In this document: positions 1-5,008 of the stretch, in pieces
How positions within the stretch are numbered: the first letter of the stretch is position 1
Layout: every line of letters begins with the position of its first letter
NCBI GenBank assembly: GCA_016189845.1
Contig: JACPRT010000205.1
Span: forward strand, 1-6,233
Length of the DNA: 6,233 nt
Reading direction: 5' to 3'
From: Chloroflexota bacterium
Lineage (GTDB): Bacteria > Chloroflexota > Dehalococcoidia > Lucifugimonadales > Lucifugimonadaceae
Notes under the pieces: generated by a model
The model's database searches: none
What the model was told of the DNA's origin: nothing
What the model saw: only the letters and a program-made list of their open reading frames with translations
Made by a program: the position numbers and the translations under genes

Positions 1-364
1 AGCCCAGGCGTTCGCCGCGCGCCGCGGGAGCGAGCCAGCGGCGCTTCTGGGCGTCGGTCCCGAACCGCATGAGCGGTTCCGCATAGAGGGTGTTGTTGAC
101 CGTCATCATCAGGCCAACGGCCGCCGAGGCGCCGCAGACCTCCTCGAGGGCGAGGATGTAGGCCAGGTAGTCCATCCCGGCCCCGCCGTATTCTGCAGGG
201 ACGCAGATGCCGAGCAGGCCCAGCGATGCCATGCGGCGGATCAGGTCGGCGGGAATGGCGCCCTGCCGGTCGTACTCGTCCGCCCGGGGAGCGATTTCCT
301 TAGATGCGAACTCCCTGACCATGTTGCGGAGCGACAGCTGGGCATCCGTCAGGTCGAATTCCAT
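1..364 (-). CDS. acyl-CoA dehydrogenase, N-terminal part (runs off left edge)
   Basis: Translating the minus strand from the ATG at 364-362 gives 121 codons with no stop before the edge. The product begins MEFDLTDAQLSLRNMVREFA and matches the alpha-helical N-terminal domain of acyl-CoA dehydrogenases: an LGLLGICVPAEYGGAG stretch at residues 48-63, ALEEVCGASAAVG at 72-84, and MTVNNTLYAEPLMRFGT at 87-103 followed by QKRRWLAP. This pattern is that of short-chain or branched-chain FAD enzymes (butyryl-, isobutyryl- or isovaleryl-CoA type), which form an enoyl-CoA and pass electrons to ETF. The catalytic Glu and most of the FAD site lie outside the window, so the substrate is open. A weak GGGG run lies about 4 bases before the ATG. 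The gene diverges from an E1-alpha gene of the branched-chain oxo acid dehydrogenase, which fits a role in branched-chain amino acid breakdown, but that role is inferred from context only. Confidence 0.93.
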   Translation of the reverse strand, partial: MEFDLTDAQLSLRNMVREFASKEIAPRADEYDRQGAIPADLIRRMASLGLLGICVPAEYGGAGMDYLAYILALEEVCGASAAVGLMMTVNNTLYAEPLMRFGTDAQKRRWLAPAARGERLG

Positions 365-523
365 GTTTCCCCATCTGCGGCCGCGGACGACGGCCGGACT
401 GGGCACATTGTCGCCGGGACCATTCCCGGACGCCATACCCGGGCCATCGGTTGCGGGCACACACTCATAAGGAGGGCGTGAAAAGCGAGGCCGCGGAGAG
501 GCATGTGAACGTATACTCGACAT
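365..523. other. divergent intergenic region, acyl-CoA dehydrogenase / E1-alpha A
   Basis: These 159 bases separate two divergent genes and should hold both promoters. On the plus strand a TATACT -10 hexamer lies just before the E1-alpha A start. An AAGGAGGG run at 469-476 looks like a strong ribosome binding site, but the nearest start after it (GTG at 478) is only 2 bases away, is out of frame with E1-alpha and leads into a shadow reading frame. On the minus strand I see no convincing -10/-35 pair for the dehydrogenase. No terminator-like hairpin with a T run is visible. Confidence 0.6.
512..517 (+). promoter_or_regulatory. -10 hexamer TATACT of a predicted leaderless promoter for E1-alpha A
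   Basis: TATACT differs from the TATAAT consensus by one base. It ends 6 bases before the ATG at 524, so transcription starting at the usual distance would begin on the A of the start codon. There is no usable ribosome binding site between the hexamer and the ATG. No TTGACA-like -35 is seen at 16-18 bases upstream; a TGTGAAC string at 504-510 sits directly upstream instead. The arrangement recurs at the paralogue's start at 2980, which strengthens the call. Confidence 0.65.
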
Positions 524-1615
524 ATGCCGGTAGATGGATCGACCACGATCGCCAGGGCCGGCAATGCGCAGGTCCGGGGACCGGGGCGCGGCCTCACCGA
601 GGCCGATCTGCTCGAAATGTACCGGACCATGGCGCTGAGCCGGACTCTCGATGAGCGCGCCTGGCTCCTCAACCGTCAGGGGAGGGCCGCCATCGTCCCG
701 TCCTCGCAGGGCCACGAGGCCGTACAGCTCGCGTGCGCCCGGGCGACCGACCCTGCGCTCGACCACTACCTGATCTACTACCGCCAGTTGCCGCTCCTCA
801 TTGCGCTGGGCGTCACGCCGCTCGAGCTGCTCAGGGGATTTCTGGCCAAGCAAGGCGAACCCATGAGCGGGGGCAGACAGTTCCCGATGCACGGCGCATG
901 TCAGCGCGTCGACGCGTTCTCGTTCTCGAGCGTGGTCGGGACGCAGCTGCCGCAAGCGGTCGGCGTGGCCCTGGCCGACGCGATGCGCGGTGAGAAGCGT
1001 GTGTCGATAGCCTTCTTCGGCGACGGCGGCTCGAGCCAGGGCGACACGCACGAGGCGATGAATTTCGCGGGCATCCACCGGTTGCCGGTGGTGTTCCTCT
1101 GCGAGAACAACCGCTACGCCATCTCGGTTCCGATGCGGAAGCAGATGGCCATCGATTCGCTGGCGGTGCGCGCCGAGGCGTACGGGTTCCCGGGCGTTTC
1201 CATCGACGGCACGGACCCGCAGGCGTCGTACGAGGCTCTGAGCGCGGCGGTCGACAGGGCGCGCGCCGGCAAGGGGCCCACCCTGGTGGAGGCGATGATC
1301 GAGCGCATCTTCCCGCACACCACCGACGACGACCAGCGCAAGTACCGGACTGCGGAAGAGATCAAGCACGCCCGCGACCACGACCCGATACCTGTGCTGG
1401 AAGCGAAACTGCGCCAGCTCGGCGCGCTGGACAACGCGACCTTCGACCGCATCTGGGCGGACGCGAAGCGTGTCGTCAACGAGGCGAACGAGCAGGCGGA
1501 CGCCGACCCCTATCCCGACGCCTCGGAGATGTTCACGAATCTCTACGGGGCGCGCTTTACTACGCCGGAGCCGGAATCCCGGCCGGCCCGTCCGAGGCAC
1601 GTCGCCGCGGCGTAA
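524..1615 (+). CDS. branched-chain 2-oxo acid dehydrogenase-type E1 component, alpha subunit (copy A, standalone)
   Basis: This 363-aa protein is a thiamine diphosphate-dependent E1-alpha, which with an E1-beta decarboxylates 2-oxo acids and acylates the lipoyl group of E2 in the cytoplasm. The ThDP/Mg motif runs from FFGDGGSSQGD (GDG at 166-168) to CENNRYAISVP (NN at 195-196). The BCKDH-like type is supported by SGGRQFPMHGA (116-125), IDGTD (227-231) and the loop PHTTDDD...YRT (264-276), which resembles the phosphorylation-loop region of mitochondrial BCKDH E1-alpha. An in-frame TGA at 506-508 leaves 524 as the first possible start, and no ribosome binding site precedes it, so a leaderless mRNA is likely. 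The gene has no E1-beta beside it; its only downstream neighbour is a convergent cyclophilin gene. It is about two thirds identical to copy B (2980-4011) but has a Pro/Arg/Ala-rich tail of about 20 residues. It could instead use another 2-oxo acid, such as pyruvate or acetoin. Confidence 0.93.
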   Translation: MPVDGSTTIARAGNAQVRGPGRGLTEADLLEMYRTMALSRTLDERAWLLNRQGRAAIVPSSQGHEAVQLACARATDPALDHYLIYYRQLPLLIALGVTPLELLRGFLAKQGEPMSGGRQFPMHGACQRVDAFSFSSVVGTQLPQAVGVALADAMRGEKRVSIAFFGDGGSSQGDTHEAMNFAGIHRLPVVFLCENNRYAISVPMRKQMAIDSLAVRAEAYGFPGVSIDGTDPQASYEALSAAVDRARAGKGPTLVEAMIERIFPHTTDDDQRKYRTAEEIKHARDHDPIPVLEAKLRQLGALDNATFDRIWADAKRVVNEANEQADADPYPDASEMFTNLYGARFTTPEPESRPARPRHVAAA

Positions 1616-1618
1616 TTA
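1613..1618. other. abutting convergent stop codons, TAATTA
   Basis: The TAA ending E1-alpha A occupies 1613-1615 and the TAA ending the minus-strand cyclophilin is the complement of 1616-1618. The two genes therefore meet tail to tail with no base between them, and the junction is a 6-base palindrome. No intrinsic terminator can lie between the genes, so transcripts from each side must overlap the other gene, or stop inside it. Confidence 0.95.
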
Positions 1619-2116
1619 CTTCTCGACGATCTCGATCTTTTCGATCCTGTCGCCCGGGGTTCGCGCTGCCTGCGGGTCCCGCGGCGAGATCGTTTTCACG
1701 ACGTCGATTCCGCTCGATACCTTGCCGAATACCGAATGGCGTCCGTCCAGATGCGGGGTTGCCCCGAACGTGATGAAGAACTGGCTTCCGCCCGTGTTGG
1801 GCCGCCCGGTATTGGCCATCGAAAGGACGCCGGGACCGTCGTGCTTCAGCTTCGAGTTGAACTCGTCGGAGATGGTGTAGCCGGGGCCACCGGTGCCGGA
1901 ACCGGTCGGATCACCGGTCTGCGCCATGAACCCGGGAATCACCCGATGGAACGTGACGCCGTCGTAGTAGCCGCGTCTTGCCAGCGCCACGAAGTTGTTG
2001 ACGGTGACCGGCGCCTCGCTCGCGAACAGCCTGGCCTGGAACTCTCCCCTGGCCGTCTTGAAAACGGCCGCATACGACTTCTTCGGGTCGATGGTCATCT
2101 CAGGAGCTTTGGCCAA
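1616..2116 (-). CDS. cyclophilin-type peptidyl-prolyl cis-trans isomerase, cytosolic
   Basis: This 166-aa protein is a single cyclophilin domain that catalyses cis-trans isomerisation of Xaa-Pro bonds during protein folding. The core motif FHRVIPGFMAQTGDP covers residues 56-70 (Arg58, Phe63 and Gln66 match the catalytic Arg, Phe and Gln of the family), followed by SQFFITF at 111-117 and HLDGRHSVFGKV at 122-133. His122 stands where human cyclophilin A has its cyclosporin-binding Trp, as in many bacterial members. The start is TTG at 2116-2114: a GGGAG ribosome binding site lies 6 bases upstream. The ATG at codon 7 (2098) has no comparable site, although starting there would lose only six residues. 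No signal peptide is present. It is the second gene of an operon, 16 bases after the lipoprotein cyclophilin, and resembles it closely over the whole domain, so the pair looks like a tandem duplication. Confidence 0.95.
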   Translation of the reverse strand: MAKAPEMTIDPKKSYAAVFKTARGEFQARLFASEAPVTVNNFVALARRGYYDGVTFHRVIPGFMAQTGDPTGSGTGGPGYTISDEFNSKLKHDGPGVLSMANTGRPNTGGSQFFITFGATPHLDGRHSVFGKVSSGIDVVKTISPRDPQAARTPGDRIEKIEIVEK

Positions 2117-2122
2117 GGTAGT

Positions 2123-2127
2123 CTCCC
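2123..2127 (-). promoter_or_regulatory. ribosome binding site GGGAG that fixes a TTG start
   Basis: On the minus strand GGGAG lies 6 bases before the TTG at 2116-2114, inside the 16-base gap after the stop of the upstream cyclophilin. Its spacing is good for TTG and poor for the ATG at 2098, which is why TTG is preferred. Confidence 0.7.
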
Positions 2128-2132
2128 GTGTC

Positions 2133-2801
2133 TTATTGCTCGGTGATTTCGATCGTGGTGATCTTGGCGCCGGGAGGCTGGGGTGGTTGCGCCGATGGAT
2201 CGCGTTCCCTGATCTTCAGGACGACGTCCATGCCTTCGACGACTTTTCCGAAGACCGTATGGACGCCGTCCAGGTGCGGGGTGGGCGCGAACGTGATGAA
2301 GAACTGGCTGCCGCCGGTATTCGGCGCGGACGTCTTGGCCATCGATAAGGTCCCGGGGACGTCGTGTTTCAGGACGCTGATCTCGTCGGGAATCACGTAA
2401 CCCGGTCCGCCTGCGCCCGAGGCCGTGGGATCGCCGCTCTGCGCCATGAAGCCCGGGATCACGCGGTGGAAAGTGACGCCGTTGTAGTACCCGCTCCGGG
2501 CGAGGTACACGAAATTGTTCACGTGGACCGGCGCCTGCTTCGGGTACAGCTCCGCCTTGAACTCACCCGCTTCGGTCTTGAACAGGGCGAAGTACCTCTT
2601 CCCTGGGTCGATGGCGACCCCGGGGGTGGCCAGGGTCACCTGGCCGCCGATACGGGCCGTGGGCGGCGTCAGCCCTTTGGGTCTGGACTGAACGACGGCC
2701 GTGCTCGTTTTGACCGGCGTTGGCGTGGCCTCTTCGGCGCCGCAGGCGACTAACGCGATCGTGAGCAGCGCAAGGCACGCCGCCATCAGGTACAGCCTCA
2801 T
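2133..2801 (-). CDS. cyclophilin-type peptidyl-prolyl cis-trans isomerase, predicted lipoprotein
   Basis: This is a 222-aa protein with an N-terminal lipoprotein signal peptide: MRLYL, a hydrophobic core, and the lipobox LVAC with Cys20. After lipidation the protein should sit on the outer face of the cytoplasmic membrane. A flexible Thr/Pro-rich linker (about residues 24-62, starting GAEEATPTPV) leads to the cyclophilin domain at about 64-222. The domain has FHRVIPGFMAQSGDP at 111-125 (Arg113, Phe118, Gln121), SQFFITF at 165-171 and HLDGVHTVFGKV at 176-187. It would act as a folding helper for exported proteins. The ATG at 2801-2799 has a GGAG site 6 bases upstream (complement of 2808-2811). 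It is the first gene of a two-cyclophilin operon and is transcribed divergently from the BCKDH operon. The role is known from the family; any tie to oxo acid metabolism is not supported by the protein itself. Confidence 0.95.
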   Translation of the reverse strand: MRLYLMAACLALLTIALVACGAEEATPTPVKTSTAVVQSRPKGLTPPTARIGGQVTLATPGVAIDPGKRYFALFKTEAGEFKAELYPKQAPVHVNNFVYLARSGYYNGVTFHRVIPGFMAQSGDPTASGAGGPGYVIPDEISVLKHDVPGTLSMAKTSAPNTGGSQFFITFAPTPHLDGVHTVFGKVVEGMDVVLKIRERDPSAQPPQPPGAKITTIEITEQ

Positions 2802-2867
2802 CGTTCACTCCGGGGATTTTTGGCGGCACGGCGTCGCCGCGGTTCTGGTTTTCAGGCCAACCCCGTG

Positions 2868-2899
2868 AGTATAGAGGCCGTGGCCGCCCCTGGATTCAA
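2868..2899 (-). promoter_or_regulatory. possible promoter of the cyclophilin operon
   Basis: On the minus strand TATACT (complement of 2868-2873) lies about 67 bases before the lipoprotein cyclophilin start, giving a leader of about 60 bases that contains its ribosome binding site. A TTGAAT string (complement of 2894-2899) could be the -35 box, but the spacer is 20 bases, longer than the usual 16-18, so only the -10 is moderately convincing. Confidence 0.4.
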
Positions 2900-2937
2900 C
2901 GTACGGACGAATCTGTGGGACCGATATGAAAGGAACC

Positions 2938-2961
2938 GGAGGTGCCATGAAAAAACTGTGA
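2938..2961 (+). other. candidate five-codon upstream reading frame (MKKL-stop) before E1-alpha B
   Basis: GGAGG at 2938-2942 is followed after 4 bases by ATG at 2947, then AAA AAA CTG and TGA at 2959-2961. The frame is the same as that of E1-alpha B, whose ATG lies 18 bases after this stop. Ribosome binding site and spacing look functional, but the predicted leaderless transcript of E1-alpha B would start downstream of it. It would matter only if a longer transcript exists. A similar SD-ATG-TGA arrangement occurs before copy A. Confidence 0.3.
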
Positions 2962-2967
2962 AACACA

Positions 2968-2973
2968 TATAAT
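2968..2973 (+). promoter_or_regulatory. -10 hexamer TATAAT of a predicted leaderless promoter for the E1-alpha B operon
   Basis: A perfect TATAAT ends 6 bases before the ATG at 2980, placing the expected transcription start on the start codon itself. No ribosome binding site lies between the two, and no good -35 is seen. A TGTGAAAC string at 2957-2964 lies just upstream, like the TGTGAAC before copy A. The match in both position and sequence at two paralogous starts makes chance less likely. Confidence 0.75.
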
Positions 2974-2979
2974 CGGGAC

Positions 2980-4011
2980 ATGCCAGACGACCGCGCTTCG
3001 AGCGCGCCCTCACGGTCCATCGCGCCGGAGCCGCGCCCGGGAAAGCTCACCGCCTCAGACCTCGTCGGCATGTACCGGACCATGGTCCTCAGCAGGGTGC
3101 TCGACGAGCGGATCTGGCTGCTCAACCGCCAGGGGAAGGCGGCCATCGTGGCGTCGGCTCAAGGGCACGAGGCTGCCCAGGTCGCGCTGGCGCGGGCTAC
3201 CGACCCGGCCCGCGATCACTACCTTATCTACTACCGTGAGCTGACCACGCTGCTCGCGCTCGGCATGACGCCGCTCGAGCTCCTGAAGGGATTCCTGTGC
3301 AGGGATGGCGAACCCCTGAGCGGGGGCCGCCAGTTCCCCACTCACGGCGCCCATCCCCGCGTCGATCTCTTCTCCTTCTCGAACGTGGTCGGCACCCAGC
3401 TTCCGCAGGCGGCCGGGGTGGCCCTGGCGGACAAGATGCGCGGCGAAGCCCGGGCGACGATCGTCTACTTCGGAGATGGCGCGACGAGCCAGGGCGACTG
3501 CCACGAGGCGATGAATTTCGCGGCGATCCACCGCCTCCCGGTGGTGTTCTTCTGCGAGAACAACCGCTACGCGATTTCGGTGCCGCTCAGCAAGCAGATG
3601 GCGATCGAAAACGTCGCAGCCCGCGCCGCCGGGTACGGAATGCCGGGCGTGACGGTCGATGGCACCGACGTCATCGCGGTCTTCGAGGCGGCCCAGGCGG
3701 CCGTGGCGCGGGCGCGCGGCGGCAAAGGGCCAACGCTAATCGAGGCCATGGTCGAGCGGCTGTTCCCGCACACCAGCGACGACGACCATACCCGCTATCG
3801 TTCGGCCGACGACATCAAGCAGATGCGCGGCAAGGACCCTATCGCGATCCTGGAGACCCAGCTGCGCAGACAGCGGCTGCTGGACGATGCGCTGCACACC
3901 GAGATCTGGGCGGAAGCCAAACGGATCGTCAACCAGGCGACCGAGCAGGCGGAAGCCGCGGGGTTCCCCGACCCCGGTGATTTCTCGAAGCGCCTCTACG
4001 CGGAGGGCTGA
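2980..4011 (+). CDS. bkdA1: branched-chain 2-oxo acid dehydrogenase-type E1 component, alpha subunit (copy B, operon)
   Basis: This 343-aa E1-alpha is the first gene of an operon with E1-beta and E2. With E1-beta it binds thiamine diphosphate, decarboxylates branched-chain 2-oxo acids (from Leu, Ile, Val) and transfers the acyl group to lipoyl-E2. Visible motifs are YFGDGATSQGD (GDG at 165-167) through FFCENNRYAISVP (NN at 194-195), SGGRQFPTHGA at 114-124, VDGTD at 226-230 and the loop PHTSDDD...YRS (263-275). CENN.YAISVP and HTSDDD are like bacterial BkdA/BfmBAA and mitochondrial BCKDH proteins more than pyruvate dehydrogenase. The start is well defined: an in-frame TGA at 2959-2961 excludes longer forms, and a leaderless promoter points at this ATG. 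E1-beta starts 1 base after the stop. Symbol is given by analogy; pyruvate or mixed substrate use cannot be excluded. Confidence 0.94.
   Translation: MPDDRASSAPSRSIAPEPRPGKLTASDLVGMYRTMVLSRVLDERIWLLNRQGKAAIVASAQGHEAAQVALARATDPARDHYLIYYRELTTLLALGMTPLELLKGFLCRDGEPLSGGRQFPTHGAHPRVDLFSFSNVVGTQLPQAAGVALADKMRGEARATIVYFGDGATSQGDCHEAMNFAAIHRLPVVFFCENNRYAISVPLSKQMAIENVAARAAGYGMPGVTVDGTDVIAVFEAAQAAVARARGGKGPTLIEAMVERLFPHTSDDDHTRYRSADDIKQMRGKDPIAILETQLRRQRLLDDALHTEIWAEAKRIVNQATEQAEAAGFPDPGDFSKRLYAEG
4002..4006 (+). promoter_or_regulatory. ribosome binding site GGAGG for E1-beta
   Basis: GGAGG lies within the last codons of E1-alpha B and ends 6 bases before the ATG at 4013. It selects this ATG over the in-frame extension upstream (which overlaps E1-alpha) and over the second ATG at 4022. 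The site's placement suggests translational coupling of the two E1 subunits. Confidence 0.8.
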
Positions 4012-4012
4012 G

Positions 4013-4996
4013 ATGCCGGTCATGACCGTGATCGAAGCCGTCAGGGAAGCGATGCGCGAGGAGATGCGCCGCGACTCCAGAGTCTTCATCATGGGCGAGG
4101 ATATCGGCGCTCGCGGCGGCGTGTTCCTGGCCACCGACGGCTTCCTTCAGGAGTTTGGCGAACAACGGGTGATCGATACCCCGCTCGCGGAGTCGTCGAT
4201 CGCCGGCATCGCGATCGGCGCCGCCGTGAACGGCATGCGGCCGATCGCCGAGATCGAGTTCGCCGACTTCGTCTGGCCGGCTATGAATCAGATAGTGGGC
4301 GTGGCATCACGGATCCGCTACGGCACGAACGGGACGAAGTTCGCGCCGATGGTGGTGCGCATGCCCTACGGCGGCGGCGTCCGGGGCGGGCTGTATCACT
4401 CGCAGACCATCGACGTGGTGTTCGCACACCAGCCAGGGCTGATCGTGATCGCTCCGTCGACTCCGTACGACGCCAAGGGACTTCTCAAGGCCGCCATCCG
4501 CTGCGACGACCCCGTGGTCTTCCTGGAACACAAGCGCACTTACCGGTTGGTCAAGGGCGACGTGCCCGCCGAGGACTACGTGCTGCCGATCGGCAGGGCG
4601 GACGTAAAGCGGCAGGGCGCCGACCTGACCGCCGTGACGTACGGCCTGATGGTGCACTACTGCCTCGAGGCGGCCAGGAAGCTCGAGGCTGAAGGGATCG
4701 AAGTGGAGGTGGTCGACCTTCGGACGCTTGCTCCGCTCGATCGCGAGACCTTTCTGGAGTCGGTGCGCAAGACGAGCAAGGCGATCGTCGTGCACGAGGA
4801 TTACCACACGTATGGCGTTGGGGCGGAAATTGCTGCGACCATCGCCCAGGACGCTTTTCACGACCTCGATGCGCCGGTCGTGCGCCTGACGGGACCGGAC
4901 GTGCCGGCAATGCCGTTCGCGCCCACCCTGGAAGCCGAGTTCATGCTCTCGCCGGAGAAGATCGCAAGCGCCATGCGCGAACTCGCGGCGTACTAG
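4013..4996 (+). CDS. bkdA2: branched-chain 2-oxo acid dehydrogenase-type E1 component, beta subunit
   Basis: The protein has 327 aa, the usual length for E1-beta, and forms the alpha2beta2 E1 heterotetramer. The N-terminal pyrimidine-binding domain shows MGEDIGARGGVF (27-38), DTPLAE (55-60; Glu60 is at the position of the ThDP-activating Glu), RPIAEIEFADFVWPA (76-90) and GGGVRGGLYHSQ (120-131; His129 at the position of the active-site His). The C-terminal transketolase-type domain shows VVDLRTLAPLD (233-243) and HEDYHTYGVGAEIAA (261-275). GGLYHSQ and LEHKRTYR are closer to BCKDH than to pyruvate dehydrogenase beta subunits. The reading frame is open from 3887, but the ATG at 4013 has a GGAGG site and fits the family start (MTVIEAVREAM). 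It is one base downstream of E1-alpha B and 12 bases upstream of E2, so it is co-transcribed with both. It is the only E1-beta in the window and might also serve E1-alpha A. Confidence 0.96.
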   Translation: MPVMTVIEAVREAMREEMRRDSRVFIMGEDIGARGGVFLATDGFLQEFGEQRVIDTPLAESSIAGIAIGAAVNGMRPIAEIEFADFVWPAMNQIVGVASRIRYGTNGTKFAPMVVRMPYGGGVRGGLYHSQTIDVVFAHQPGLIVIAPSTPYDAKGLLKAAIRCDDPVVFLEHKRTYRLVKGDVPAEDYVLPIGRADVKRQGADLTAVTYGLMVHYCLEAARKLEAEGIEVEVVDLRTLAPLDRETFLESVRKTSKAIVVHEDYHTYGVGAEIAATIAQDAFHDLDAPVVRLTGPDVPAMPFAPTLEAEFMLSPEKIASAMRELAAY

Positions 4997-5008
4997 GAAC
5001 GACACCAC

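Larger units (their letters stand above)
2802..2979. other. divergent intergenic region, cyclophilin operon / BCKDH operon
   Basis: These 178 bases hold the promoter of the minus-strand cyclophilin operon and that of the plus-strand E1-alpha B operon. The minus strand shows a ribosome binding site at 2808-2811 and a TATACT hexamer at 2868-2873. The plus strand shows TATAAT at 2968-2973 and, before it, a GGAGG followed by a five-codon reading frame. A small inverted repeat (GCGGC at 2823-2827 against GCCGC at 2836-2840) falls in the cyclophilin leader and may be chance in such G+C-rich DNA. No operator for a known regulator was recognised. Confidence 0.6.

Noticed and set aside
469..654. AAGGAGGG followed by GTG at 478 and a 58-codon frame
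   Set aside because: The gap between the site and the GTG is only 2 bases, and the frame overlaps E1-alpha A out of frame with an Arg/His-rich product. The SD-like run may be chance.
1619..1660. Possible terminator after E1-alpha A around a CGATCTTTTCGATC string
   Set aside because: The repeated CGATC units are direct rather than inverted, and they encode the conserved C-terminus of the cyclophilin on the other strand.
2823..2840. Small inverted repeat GCGGC / GCCGC in the cyclophilin leader
   Set aside because: Five-base arms in G+C-rich DNA are expected by chance, and no T run follows, so neither a terminator nor a riboswitch is supported.
3297..3980. Plus-strand open frame of 227 codons inside E1-alpha B
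   Set aside because: Arg/Gly/Pro-rich out-of-frame translation of a gene with strong motifs in the other frame; no independent start signal.
3887..4012. Longer E1-beta start, 42 codons upstream
   Set aside because: The extension lies wholly within E1-alpha B, is Arg/Pro-rich, and lacks a family match, while the ATG at 4013 has a well-placed GGAGG.
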